From contig CAYGUA010000010.1 in assembly GCA_964353015.1 (NCBI GenBank), forward strand, positions 97,418 to 161,417: 64,000 bases of DNA. Direction: 5' to 3'. The notes beneath the pieces are model-generated. The model was not told the origin of the DNA. It ran no database searches and worked only from the letters and a program-made list of their open reading frames with translations. This stretch comes from JAMZMI01 sp964353015 (GTDB lineage: Bacteria; Bacteroidota; Bacteroidia; Cytophagales; Cyclobacteriaceae). This document shows positions 25,834 to 34,905 of the stretch, one piece after another; position 1 is the stretch's first letter, and each line of letters starts with the position of its first letter. Position numbers and translations under genes: made by a program.

Positions 25834-26436
25834 TCAATGCTCTTTCCATGCCAGTACTCCTGCTTTTATCTCCACATCGAGATCGTTTTCGCGAGGAGGA
25901 ATGGGGCAAGAATATCTACCACTATATGCGCAATAAGGATTGTATGCTTTGTTGAAATTGATCACCAAAGTATCAGATTCAGGGATAGTTACATCCAGAT
26001 AGCGCCCACCTCCATAGCTGGCTAAGCCATTCGTTTGGTCAGTGAAGGGAATAAAAAGATAATCTTTGTATTCTTCCTTGAGTGAAAGTGCTTGATTTTG
26101 ATAAACGGAAAGATGCATTTCTTTGCCATCTAAAGTGAAGGTTGCTACACCATATTTGACATATATTGGCAAACGATCAGTTGATGTAGGCATATTAAAA
26201 GGAGCCTCATTTGGCGTTCGCATGAAGGTGGCAACTACGTTATATTTTTCATCAATTGGGAAAAAATCCAGTTTCTTGAATTTTTTTAAATCCTTCTTTT
26301 CGAGTGGAGATTCCTCTGGATCTGCAAATTCTACGTTGAGTTCATGCTGCCATTTTGAAATTGAGGTTTCAAAATCTGATTGTGCCGCGCAAATATTGCA
26401 GATGGTTAAAAATAAAACGGTACTGAATAGCTTCAT
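25834..26436 (-). CDS. Secreted DUF1684 family protein
   Basis: I chose the ATG at 26436, which starts directly at a signal peptide (MKLFSTVLFLTICNICAAQ). An upstream in-frame Met at 26463 adds only polar residues. The mature 180-residue protein carries the DUF1684 core, with YGGGRYLDV and a C-terminal NPYCAYSGRYSCPIPPREN motif conserved across the family. DUF1684 has no settled function, though its fold and conserved polar residues suggest a periplasmic enzyme or ligand-binding role. It is divergent from the thioredoxin-like gene. Confidence 0.85.
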   Translation of the reverse strand: MKLFSTVLFLTICNICAAQSDFETSISKWQHELNVEFADPEESPLEKKDLKKFKKLDFFPIDEKYNVVATFMRTPNEAPFNMPTSTDRLPIYVKYGVATFTLDGKEMHLSVYQNQALSLKEEYKDYLFIPFTDQTNGLASYGGGRYLDVTIPESDTLVINFNKAYNPYCAYSGRYSCPIPPRENDLDVEIKAGVLAWKEH

Positions 26437-26529
26437 TACTTGGTTATTGTGATGGTTATACAAATAATTGCATTCTCGAATTGGCTTTCAAAAGATTGAC
26501 TAAATTAAAATTCAAAATTCGATCATAGT

Positions 26530-27708
26530 ATGCGTTTACGCTTCTTACTCATTCTCCTTCTTTTCTCATCTATAGCCTCGGCTCAAATGATCACTTTTGA
26601 AGAGCCAGATTGGCAAATAGCCATGGACAAAGCTAAGAAAGAAGGCAAACTGTTGATGGTTTATTTAAATACACTTTGGTGCGACCCATGTCTGGACATG
26701 GAAGAAACCATTTTTCAAGACGCTACAGTGCATGATTTTTACTCTGAAAAATTTATCAATGTTCCATTTGATGCAGAGGGATTTCCCGGAGCAGAAATAG
26801 CAGATAGATATGGCGTGGAGATATTCCCAGTGTTTTTATTTATCAATCATTATGGAGAACTCATCCACAAAGGTTGTGGCTGGATGGATGAGTCTACTTT
26901 TCTTGAAGTGGGACAAAATGCTCTTACAGAATCAAAAACACTCATTTATTATCAAAAAATGTTTGCTCAAGGTGAGCGGTCACCAAAATTTTTATCGGAT
27001 TATTCGTATCTGCTGGATGCCGCATGCATTGATGCTTCTGCTTTTGTAAAATCATTTTTCAAAGATTTACCTGAGGAAAAATGGGTTGAGGAGCCTGCCT
27101 GGACCATGATCAACTTGAATGTGTACAATCCATATAGTCCACAATTTGAGTATCTGGCAGCCAATCATGAGTTGTTTGAGGTTCGATATGGGAAGGATAC
27201 TGTGGATGCCAAAATTTATGATGTGCTCATTCGTCAGTTTATTCAAATCTATGAAGGAGAAGATCTGACGCTTTTTGCCAATCAGGCTTTGCAAAAAGTC
27301 ATGTCAGATTTAGAATTTGGAGGTAAGGATGAATTGCAGTCCATGGTTGATCTGCAATATGCTGAACTCACTGGGAACTGGGAGCTTTATGGGAATAGTG
27401 TGATCAAAGTAATAGCTGAGCAACAGGTTTCTGATCAAGATCAGCTCAATGAATTTGCCTGGAAATTTTATCTATACGTAACGGATCCCAGTCAGTTGAA
27501 TGCCGCCATCAATTGGATGGAAAGGATGCTGAGAACTCAGAAAACAGCTACTAGTTTAGATACTTATGCTGCTCTTCTTTTTAAAACAGGTCGAACCAAA
27601 GAGGCGATAAAATGGGGAAAGGAGGCACTTAAAAAAGCTGATGAAGAGCTTGAAGATCTGACACATTATCAGCTTCAGCTGGAAAAATACAAGCTCAGCG
27701 AAAAGTAA
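26530..27708 (+). CDS. Secreted thioredoxin-like protein
   Basis: This 392-residue protein has a signal peptide (about 1-19, ending SASAQ-like IASAQ). A thioredoxin fold (about 20-135) follows, with redox motif WCDPC (Cys51 and Cys54) and the cis-Pro stretch VEIFPVFLFI. The C-terminal 250 residues are helical and TPR-like (ALLFKTGRTKEAIKWGKEAL). It probably works in periplasmic disulfide exchange. Its stop is 2 bp from the stop of the convergent DinB-like gene, which leaves no room for a terminator. Confidence 0.85.
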   Translation: MRLRFLLILLLFSSIASAQMITFEEPDWQIAMDKAKKEGKLLMVYLNTLWCDPCLDMEETIFQDATVHDFYSEKFINVPFDAEGFPGAEIADRYGVEIFPVFLFINHYGELIHKGCGWMDESTFLEVGQNALTESKTLIYYQKMFAQGERSPKFLSDYSYLLDAACIDASAFVKSFFKDLPEEKWVEEPAWTMINLNVYNPYSPQFEYLAANHELFEVRYGKDTVDAKIYDVLIRQFIQIYEGEDLTLFANQALQKVMSDLEFGGKDELQSMVDLQYAELTGNWELYGNSVIKVIAEQQVSDQDQLNEFAWKFYLYVTDPSQLNAAINWMERMLRTQKTATSLDTYAALLFKTGRTKEAIKWGKEALKKADEELEDLTHYQLQLEKYKLSEK

Positions 27709-27710
27709 GC

Positions 27711-28268
27711 TTATGCCTCATCAGTGAAATGTTTATTGGATTTTTCCTGAGAAAATTTCTTTGAATTGTATGCTTCACTTTTGCCTTTTTCTATGGAAAG
27801 TGATTGCCAGTTGTCACCACACATCATTTTTCCGATATAAATAATCTGTCCGATGTGCATTGGATAATGAGCCATTTGCCTCTGTATCGCATCAACAACA
27901 CTCTGTCCTTCATTACGGATATAGATTGTTTTGTCCAAATCTTCTGGAGTTAATGACTCAAGGGATGATAAAAAACATCTCCAGCCTTCTTTCCATTTGC
28001 TCAGCAATTCTTCCATATTTTGAATATCATCTTCAAATTCCGCATCCCTTTGGCGCCAGCTTTTTTCTCCATCTTCTGTCAGAAAATTGGTCCAACGTGA
28101 AAGCATATTGCCCCAAAGGTGCTTGACGATACTTGCGATGCTGTTTGACGAATCCCCCGGAGACCAATGAATATCATCTTCTTTCAGCTGTGTGAAGGTA
28201 GAATTACCTAATTTCTTATAATATTGAGCCAGTTTGATTGTGTTATCAAGATATTGTTTTCCATTCAT
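27711..28268 (-). CDS. DinB-like DUF1572 protein
   Basis: This 185-residue four-helix-bundle protein of the DinB/YfiT superfamily has IHWSPGDSSNSIASIVKHLWGN near residue 35 and a C-terminal QRQMAHYPMHIGQIIYIGK block. The His residues at these positions form the usual metal site. Known relatives act as thiol transferases or metal-dependent hydrolases, but this one has no assigned substrate. Its ATG (28268-28266) overlaps the ATG of the divergent YceI-like gene by two bases. Confidence 0.85.
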   Translation of the reverse strand: MNGKQYLDNTIKLAQYYKKLGNSTFTQLKEDDIHWSPGDSSNSIASIVKHLWGNMLSRWTNFLTEDGEKSWRQRDAEFEDDIQNMEELLSKWKEGWRCFLSSLESLTPEDLDKTIYIRNEGQSVVDAIQRQMAHYPMHIGQIIYIGKMMCGDNWQSLSIEKGKSEAYNSKKFSQEKSNKHFTDEA

Positions 28269-28887
28269 GGCTAGTTGGTTTTTGAAGTATGTATTAATTG
28301 TGCTCGTAAATATAGGCGTTGCGGGAATTTTATCTGCTCAGCGGATCACCACTCACGAAGTGAAAGTGCTATCAAGTGAAATTACAATTGCTGGTGAAAC
28401 GAACGTCAATAAATTTGATTGTGAACTTTTCATCCCATCAATTTCTAATACGTTGACGGTAACAAGCAAGCGTTCGACACTGAGTATTTCCTTTGATAGT
28501 CTGATTTTATCGTATAAGGTTAGGGATTTTGATTGTGGAATTTTTGCTATGACGGAAGATTTCAGATCAATATTAAATGCAAGTGATTATCCTAATCTCC
28601 TGCTTCAGATCCGCCAAATTAATATCAACCCTGATAGTGAAGGATTCGATCGGCTGGCAGTCACTGCTGATGTGGCAGTAACCATAGCGGGTGTGTCTCG
28701 CGATTTTTTGATTTTTGATTCTTATGTAATCAATGAAACCGAAGAGGATTTGACATTGTATGGTACGCAATCAGTGAAAATGACCGATTTTAATATAGAT
28801 CCTCCAGTCAGATTTTGGGGGGCAGTTCGGGTTTCAGATGCTTTAAAAATTAATTTTAAGATCAGGATGTACGCCGAATCAAAATAA
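28267..28887 (+). CDS. Secreted YceI-like lipocalin-fold protein
   Basis: This 206-residue protein starts at the ATG at 28267, chosen because a signal peptide begins there (MASWFLKYVLIV... ending ILSAQ). An in-frame Met at 28234 would lie inside the opposite gene. The mature part resembles YceI domains (ITIAGETNVNKFDCEL at the N-terminus, DVAVTIAGVSRDF, and a C-terminal FNIDPPVRFWGAVRVSDALKI), a lipocalin-like barrel that binds isoprenoids or amphiphiles. It is convergent with the outer-membrane barrel gene and shares its terminator at 28888-28917. Confidence 0.8.
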   Translation: MASWFLKYVLIVLVNIGVAGILSAQRITTHEVKVLSSEITIAGETNVNKFDCELFIPSISNTLTVTSKRSTLSISFDSLILSYKVRDFDCGIFAMTEDFRSILNASDYPNLLLQIRQININPDSEGFDRLAVTADVAVTIAGVSRDFLIFDSYVINETEEDLTLYGTQSVKMTDFNIDPPVRFWGAVRVSDALKINFKIRMYAESK

Positions 28888-28917
28888 AAAAGGGCAGATC
28901 GCATGATCCGCCCTTTT
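28888..28917. terminator. Bidirectional terminator between YceI-like and barrel genes
   Basis: AAAAGGGCAGATC (28888-28900), loop GCAT, GATCCGCCCTTTT (28905-28917): a 13-bp stem with one mismatch, flanked by A and T runs, between convergent gene ends. Confidence 0.85.
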
Positions 28918-28939
28918 CACATTACCGATACTCAGCGCT

Positions 28940-30226
28940 TTAGAAACCAATAGTCGCTTCAATCATTATTCCATCAAAACTTGCGCCTTGTAGCTCAGTA
29001 CCTAAGTAGCCGTCTCCACTGAATGATTGGGAAACGTATTCAATTTTTGTAAGAACATTAGGAGTCATGTACCAGCCACCGCCAAGGTTAAGTCTGGAGA
29101 TTTCCATTGTTTTTGCAATGTCAGTTTTTTCGCCGCTTACTGCGTTGTATCTACCACCTACGTAGAACTGCTCAGTACCTCCGAATCTGTATAGTGCTTC
29201 TGCAGCTATGTTAGTGAATGATCCACCAGATTTTACATCTGCAGCATCAGCTTTTAATCCATTTTGTGCCATTTCAATTACACCGAATACTTCCAATCCT
29301 TTGAACTGTACGAATGGGTTGATCATGAAAGTAGTTTGATAGCCCCATCCTGGGTTGAATCTTCCGGAGAAATCAGAAGCTGCTGGTGCACCATTTGTTG
29401 TTCCAAGTACTTGGTAGTATCTAGCTCCTGCACGGTCACCACCATACAGGTAGTCTCTTTTCTTGGTTCCTTTGTCATTGCTGCTGTAGAATGATCCTGT
29501 AAGTCTTAATCTTAAGTCGTCACTCATTTGCTTGTCAAATCCTAATTTACCATAGATCACATATCCGTCATCACCTTTTGTTGGTTTCTGATTCAATCTT
29601 CCGTTTGTGGCTCCAATTACCCCGATAAATCCTGATTTTTGAACAGTTATTTCTGCGAATGGCTCAGTAGTGAATGCATCCATGATATAGTTACCAACAA
29701 ATGGGTTGTAGATCGCTCTTGCATTATCAGATCTTCTGAAGTGAGCATCACCATAGTTGATTTCGTCCATACCGAATCTCAAAGTAGTGAAGTTCATTAC
29801 ACCTGATAAGAATCCCTCCTGGATGAAGTCAAGCTTATCAATTTGTAGATAACCGCCTTTTACATAAGCTTCAGTATGGTGTCTTGAAGATAGATAAGTT
29901 CTCATGTGTAAACGAACACCATCTTCTAACTGGACATCCAAATTAAGGTTGGCAGTAGGAAGGTTGAAGTTATTGGCTAAAACCTCCAAAGAATCTCCAT
30001 CATTTGTTTGAGAAATACCTTGGAATTGAAGTGCAAAATCACCTCCTACTCTTACAGTTACACCTGTGAAAGGTACATCATTGTCTTTGGATGTTTCGAA
30101 AACACCATTCCCGGTTTGGTCTTCGGCTCTGAAATATTGGATTTGAGGCTGTTGTGCTTGTGCATAAAGTCCTATTGCCATAAACATGATGACAAGGGTG
30201 ATTTTTGATTTTAATAGATTTTTCAT
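28940..30226 (-). CDS. Outer-membrane beta-barrel protein
   Basis: This 428-residue protein has a signal peptide (about 1-24, ending YAQAQ) and alternating amphipathic strands to the C-terminus, which ends in a beta-signal-like IMIEATIGF with terminal Phe. The Asp/Gly-rich turns and aromatic girdles (for example YVGGRYNAVSGEK and GGGWYMTPNVLTKIEYVSQ) fit a porin-like barrel of about 16-18 strands. It follows the YceI gene at 30284-30838 by 57 bp and is probably cotranscribed. I recognise no specific family name. Exporting or importing an amphiphile bound by the YceI partner is only a guess. Confidence 0.75.
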   Translation of the reverse strand: MKNLLKSKITLVIMFMAIGLYAQAQQPQIQYFRAEDQTGNGVFETSKDNDVPFTGVTVRVGGDFALQFQGISQTNDGDSLEVLANNFNLPTANLNLDVQLEDGVRLHMRTYLSSRHHTEAYVKGGYLQIDKLDFIQEGFLSGVMNFTTLRFGMDEINYGDAHFRRSDNARAIYNPFVGNYIMDAFTTEPFAEITVQKSGFIGVIGATNGRLNQKPTKGDDGYVIYGKLGFDKQMSDDLRLRLTGSFYSSNDKGTKKRDYLYGGDRAGARYYQVLGTTNGAPAASDFSGRFNPGWGYQTTFMINPFVQFKGLEVFGVIEMAQNGLKADAADVKSGGSFTNIAAEALYRFGGTEQFYVGGRYNAVSGEKTDIAKTMEISRLNLGGGWYMTPNVLTKIEYVSQSFSGDGYLGTELQGASFDGIMIEATIGF

Positions 30227-30283
30227 GGCTATAAAATTTTGTTGATTATTGATTTGTTTGACTATTGATTGATTGTTTAATTA

Positions 30284-30838
30284 TTAATATTTAAGATTAA
30301 ATGCGTAATGGACAGTTACCTTATCTCCTGTGGTAAGCGTGCCAAACATGGCAGTAGGAGGATCAATTCCGTACTCTGACATAACTATGTCTATTGAGCC
30401 AGTAACTGACAATGTATCTTCTCCAATTAACTTAGCTGTAGAGGAGATTGGTACTGATTTTTCTTGTCCAGCCAAGATGAGTTTCCCTGTTCCCTTGATG
30501 TTTTGATTACCAACTATTTCAAGTTCTTCGGCTTTTAGCACGATTACAGGATACTTCTTTGCTTTCAGAGCTTCATGGGTTTTATCATCCATGATTGAAG
30601 AATGACCACTTTCAATGGAAGCTGTTGTGATCTTTACTTCCAGATTGGTGATTTTTGAGTTCTCTTTCACACCACTTACACTGAATTCCTGTGCGAACTC
30701 TTCCCAGTCATGTAGTGAAGATGTACCTGTGATTTTTACTTCTGATTCCTTGGCTGATACTGTTAGCTTTTGTTGACCAAAACTGGTCAGCGGCAGCAAC
30801 ATGATCAGAAGGATCGAAACATTGATGAGTGTTTTCAT
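30284..30838 (-). CDS. Secreted YceI family protein
   Basis: This 184-residue protein has a signal peptide (MKTLINVSILLIMLLPLTSFG) and a full YceI domain: VKITGTSSLHDWEEFAQEF at the start, IMDDKTHEALKAKKYPVIVL in the middle, and EYGIDPPTAMFGTLTTGDKVTVHY at the end. YceI proteins bind polyprenoid-type lipids in a lipocalin-like barrel. It is the first gene of a two-gene unit with the outer-membrane barrel. A candidate promoter is at 30894-30867. Confidence 0.9.
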   Translation of the reverse strand: MKTLINVSILLIMLLPLTSFGQQKLTVSAKESEVKITGTSSLHDWEEFAQEFSVSGVKENSKITNLEVKITTASIESGHSSIMDDKTHEALKAKKYPVIVLKAEELEIVGNQNIKGTGKLILAGQEKSVPISSTAKLIGEDTLSVTGSIDIVMSEYGIDPPTAMFGTLTTGDKVTVHYAFNLKY

Positions 30839-31222
30839 GATTGATTTACTATTGGTTTTGATGATACAAGATTAGACCTGACATCCATCATCAAGTATGA
30901 CAGAAAATATCCCATGGGGTGATTTGCATTGTCCTTTTGGCTGATGAAAGGCATACATAATTGAAACATCTGTCAGGTTTGATAAATATTTATATAACAA
31001 TAATTATTTAAGTATCAGACAATCAGCTACTTAAAAATTTATATATCTCATGTTTTTTCAGGACTTTTTTTATGACCTAAAACATAATTGATCCGAAATC
31101 ATTATTTAAATCGGAAATCTGCGGTCTTAATTTCAGTTTGAACCTGTGAGCGATTAGTTTAGCGGGCTGAAATAAAACGTCGATCTCAAGGCCTTCAAGT
31201 TGTTGGGAGATACAAAAGATAT
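30839..31222. other. Non-coding region between yceI and fabF
   Basis: This 384-bp AT-rich divergent intergenic region contains a candidate promoter for the yceI-barrel unit (30867-30894) and an 8-bp inverted repeat TTTAAGTA / TACTTAAA (31007-31014 and 31028-31035). No gene is supported. Confidence 0.5.
30867..30894 (-). promoter_or_regulatory. Candidate promoter of the yceI / outer-membrane barrel unit
   Basis: Minus strand: TTG (30894-30892), 17-bp spacer, TAATCTTG (30874-30867). This has one mismatch to TAnnTTTG and lies 29 bp upstream of the start codon. Confidence 0.35.
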
Positions 31223-32470
31223 ATGAGTCAAAAGAGGGTAGTAATCACAGGAATGGGCGCCTTGACGCCAATCGGAAATAGTTTGAATACATATTGGGAT
31301 GCATTGATATCAGGTACATCTGGTGCGGCACCTATTACATATTTCGATACCACCAACCACAAAACCAAATTTGCCTGTGAGCTGAAAGGGTTTGATGCTG
31401 CCGAATACCTAGATAGAAAGGAAGTGCGCACAAACGATCCATATGTACAGTACGCACTTATTGCTGTGGATGAAGCATTGAAAGACTCAGGTTTGGATCT
31501 TGATAAAATTGATCGCTATCGCGCTGGGGTTATTTGGGGAACAGGAAATGGTGGAATTCAATCATTTCACAATGAAATAACGGAATATGCCAATGGTGAT
31601 GGGATCCCAAGATTCAATCCCTATTTTGTTCCGAAAATTCTCGTAAACATGGCAGCTGGTATAGTCTCCATCAAATACGGCCTCAAAGGAATCACTTATA
31701 CTCCTGTTTCAGCTTGTGCTACATCCAACACCGCACTTATCGAGGCTTTTTATCATATTCAATGGGGAAAAGCAGACATCATAGTTTCAGGAGGATCTGA
31801 TGCAGTGATCAATGAATCAGGAATAGCTGGTTTCAATGCCAGTAAGGCATTATCCACAAGAAATGATGATCCGAAAGTTGCATCGCGTCCTTTTGATAGA
31901 GATAGAGACGGTTTTGTAATGGGTGAAGGAGCGGGAGCAATTATCTTAGAAAATTTGGATCACGCTCTAGCAAGAGGAGCAAAAATCTATGCGGAGATAG
32001 TGGGTGGAGCGATGACTTCTGATGCCTATCACCTGACTGCAACACATCCGGAAGGTGAAGGAGCACAACGCGGAATGCGATTGGCTCTCGAAGAAGCAGG
32101 ATTGAGCATTCAGGATGTTGATTATGTAAATATGCACGCCACTTCTACTCCAATGGGAGACATCAGTGAATTAAAAGGCCTCAAAGGCGTGTTTGGAGAT
32201 TATTCACCAAAAATAAGCGCAACCAAATCTATGACTGGTCATCTTTTGGGAGCTGCTGGTGCTATTGAAGGAATTGCTGCCATCATGGCCATAAAGGACG
32301 GCATTATTCCTCCTACCATCAATACAACCCATCTTGATGAAGAAGTACCTCAAGGTTTGGATATTGTTTTGGGATCAGCTGTGAAAGCTGAAGTAAACGT
32401 TGCAATGAGCAACACCTTTGGGTTTGGTGGTCACAATGCAATTACAGTATTCAAGAAGTTTAAAATATAG
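31223..32470 (+). CDS. fabF: Beta-ketoacyl-ACP synthase II
   Basis: This 415-residue condensing enzyme has the catalytic triad Cys165 (in PVSACATSN), His305 (in YVNMHATSTPMGD) and His340 (in KSMTGHLLGAAGA). The N-terminal RVVITGMGALTPIG and C-terminal MSNTFGFGGHNA are typical of FabF. It extends acyl-ACP in fatty acid synthesis. There is no adjacent acpP or other fab gene, so this may be a second, stand-alone copy. It ends 42 bp from the convergent receptor gene. Confidence 0.95.
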   Translation: MSQKRVVITGMGALTPIGNSLNTYWDALISGTSGAAPITYFDTTNHKTKFACELKGFDAAEYLDRKEVRTNDPYVQYALIAVDEALKDSGLDLDKIDRYRAGVIWGTGNGGIQSFHNEITEYANGDGIPRFNPYFVPKILVNMAAGIVSIKYGLKGITYTPVSACATSNTALIEAFYHIQWGKADIIVSGGSDAVINESGIAGFNASKALSTRNDDPKVASRPFDRDRDGFVMGEGAGAIILENLDHALARGAKIYAEIVGGAMTSDAYHLTATHPEGEGAQRGMRLALEEAGLSIQDVDYVNMHATSTPMGDISELKGLKGVFGDYSPKISATKSMTGHLLGAAGAIEGIAAIMAIKDGIIPPTINTTHLDEEVPQGLDIVLGSAVKAEVNVAMSNTFGFGGHNAITVFKKFKI

Positions 32471-32512
32471 TATCAGGCCATTAATCATTTAGATTTGTGG
32501 TGAATGATTTGA

Positions 32513-34765
32513 CTATTTAATCTTCCATTTCAAGGCTAAGCTCGTATAGAAATTTCTTGGTAGACCCGGATAATAAAAACGACTTGTTGCAGTGTTTATG
32601 AGTAGCATCGATGCGTAATGCTTATCGGTGATGTTGTCTATTCCGGCATTCAAATCTATTTGAATGGTGCCGATCATCGTTTTATATCCCGCCTTTGATC
32701 TCAAAATCAGATAACTATCTGAAAAGAGAGCATTGTCATCAGTGATTGGCATGCGGCCAGTATATTGGCTATTTATATTTCCATAAAAACCTTGATTACT
32801 TATCCATTCCAAACCAGTTGCCATATTTATTGCAGGAACTCCGGTAAGCTTGTTACCTGAATAATCTATTTCAGAATCAATAAATTTCTTGAATCTAAAA
32901 TGAGCCATGGTCATGTTATTATAAACCTGGAAAATCCCTTTCGACCGTTCTTTTTTATATATCAAATTAATGTCTGATCCAAGATGGAAATTTCGGCCAG
33001 CATTGATGCCGATGTATTCGTCATTGATAGTACGTTGGCTTACAAGGAGGTTTTTAATATCCATGAAATAAATGGCCACATCATAGCTCAGACCTTTTAT
33101 CTCTCCACGACTTCCTGCCTCAAAATTCCAACCGGTTTCAGGCTGTATGTTTGGATTGATCTGACCATCGGGGTAGAGTGTCTCCTCCAAATTGGGTGGC
33201 GAGAATCCATGACTGACATTAGCGAAAAGGTGAGCATTTTCATGCAAATGAAAAACTGCCCCAATGCGTGGAGACCAAACGGAGTTGAAGCCATAATTGC
33301 CAGAGATATCAATACCATCGGTCACAAATAGGTCATTTAACTTATAATTAGTTTTGTTAAAATTTAAGCCAGCTACCATTTTCAGTTTTGGTGAGGGCTT
33401 GAAGCCTACTTCGGAAAAGACATTGACGTAAGAGCGATTTTCCTTCAGTTTATTGAGCAGCTCACCTTGTAAACTACCGCCGGAAGTTGGTGAATGCAGA
33501 TTGTTGTATTCCTGAAGATCGTGTTGATCTCCAAACCATTCAAACCCACCACTAAAAACCCATTTTTCAGAGCTATAGTCAAGGACATTTCTTGTACTAA
33601 ACCCAATCGTTTGATCGGCAATGATATTCACAGGGCGAGGCGCAGGTTCGTAGGCATCTTTATGTTGTATTGTCAAAGCATGCGAAATTGATAAATCTTT
33701 AATTTGATAATGATATCCAATCCCGCCATACATTCTTCGATAATCTTCATAACCTCTCGCCTCTTTCCAATTTGTGGCAGCAGATTTCGGGGAGTTGTTA
33801 AATGCATCCAATCCAAGTGAACTTGGGATTTGAGAATTCAGATCGGTAAATACACCAATGAAACTTAGATAATCTTCATTATTGAGATAATATCGGGCAG
33901 TTACGCCAGTCTGCCATTTTTCAAAGTTGTTGTTTTCACGCCAGCCATCGCTGTTTAATTTGCTATAGATCATATTCAGATCCAGTTTGTCAGAGCTGTG
34001 AGATACTTGTTCCAAAAGGCGAATGGTTCCAAAAGATCCAACTGTAATTCCAGAGGAAAATGAAGTTTGATTGAATGTAGGTTGTAAACTGCGAATCTGT
34101 ATCACTCCACCTAAACCTGCACCATATACGCTGGAATTCGGGCCTTTGATGATTTCTATTCTTTCAATCAAGCTCTGATCCAAATCTTCTAATGTAGAAT
34201 TTCCACTGCCATCAGTCAAGGGGATTTGATCACAATATGCCTTTATTTTATCAGTGGCAAATAGACTCCTTGAGCCAATTCCTCTTATGGTAATTCGATT
34301 GGTATTTAATGTGCCAGCATGCATGAAAACACCCGGGACTCTATTGAATGAATTGGATAATGAAAAAGCCTGATCACGCTGAAATTGTTGCTGATTGATC
34401 AATGAAATGCTTGTGCTAATGTTGATGATTTTGTCAGAGGATAAACCAGATGAGACGATTACCTGATTGAGTTCCGTATCGTTTGGGGCAAGTAGTATGC
34501 TAATGGGCTCCAAATTATCGACAGTATATGCTCTGGTTTCGTATCCGATAAATGAAACCGTAATTAAACAGGGGAGTGATCTTATTGGAAGATGGAAAGA
34601 GCCATTTGCATCACTTGTCACTGCATCATTCAGATTTCGAATATGTGCTCCGGATAGCGGAGCATGATTTATTTGATCGTAAATTTTACCTTCAACAAAA
34701 TCCTGAGCTATTGAAATTGTTGTCAATACAATTTTAAGAATGATAATCAGGAACCACTTTTTCAT
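32513..34765 (-). CDS. TonB-dependent outer-membrane receptor
   Basis: This 750-residue protein has a signal peptide (about 1-20). A carboxypeptidase-regulatory-like domain (about 22-93) follows, with SGAHIRNLNDAVTSDANGSF and SFIGYETR. The plug domain (about 115-235) carries RITIRGIGSRSLFATDKIK and IERIEIIKGPNSSVYGAGL. A 22-strand-type barrel ends with a terminal TSLALKWKIK. It imports a ligand using TonB energy. The motif arrangement is nearer to siderophore/heme-type receptors than to SusC (no SusD partner is adjacent), but the ligand cannot be named. Confidence 0.92.
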   Translation of the reverse strand: MKKWFLIIILKIVLTTISIAQDFVEGKIYDQINHAPLSGAHIRNLNDAVTSDANGSFHLPIRSLPCLITVSFIGYETRAYTVDNLEPISILLAPNDTELNQVIVSSGLSSDKIINISTSISLINQQQFQRDQAFSLSNSFNRVPGVFMHAGTLNTNRITIRGIGSRSLFATDKIKAYCDQIPLTDGSGNSTLEDLDQSLIERIEIIKGPNSSVYGAGLGGVIQIRSLQPTFNQTSFSSGITVGSFGTIRLLEQVSHSSDKLDLNMIYSKLNSDGWRENNNFEKWQTGVTARYYLNNEDYLSFIGVFTDLNSQIPSSLGLDAFNNSPKSAATNWKEARGYEDYRRMYGGIGYHYQIKDLSISHALTIQHKDAYEPAPRPVNIIADQTIGFSTRNVLDYSSEKWVFSGGFEWFGDQHDLQEYNNLHSPTSGGSLQGELLNKLKENRSYVNVFSEVGFKPSPKLKMVAGLNFNKTNYKLNDLFVTDGIDISGNYGFNSVWSPRIGAVFHLHENAHLFANVSHGFSPPNLEETLYPDGQINPNIQPETGWNFEAGSRGEIKGLSYDVAIYFMDIKNLLVSQRTINDEYIGINAGRNFHLGSDINLIYKKERSKGIFQVYNNMTMAHFRFKKFIDSEIDYSGNKLTGVPAINMATGLEWISNQGFYGNINSQYTGRMPITDDNALFSDSYLILRSKAGYKTMIGTIQIDLNAGIDNITDKHYASMLLINTATSRFYYPGLPRNFYTSLALKWKIK

Positions 34766-34905
34766 TGAGATATTGAAATTTTACTTTAAGGAGCTCCAAC
34801 TTTTTCGATGGTAGCAGGGTCAATGCAATTGAAAATCAGACAGTTCAAATTTCTTTTGATCACCAAAATGTTTATTTTTAACAACCCAAATAAAAACATC
34901 CACAA

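Noticed and set aside
32483..32509. AATCATT / AATGATT hairpin between fabF and the receptor gene
   Set aside because: The stem is only A/T rich with a 13-nt loop and no T tail, so a terminator cannot be claimed.
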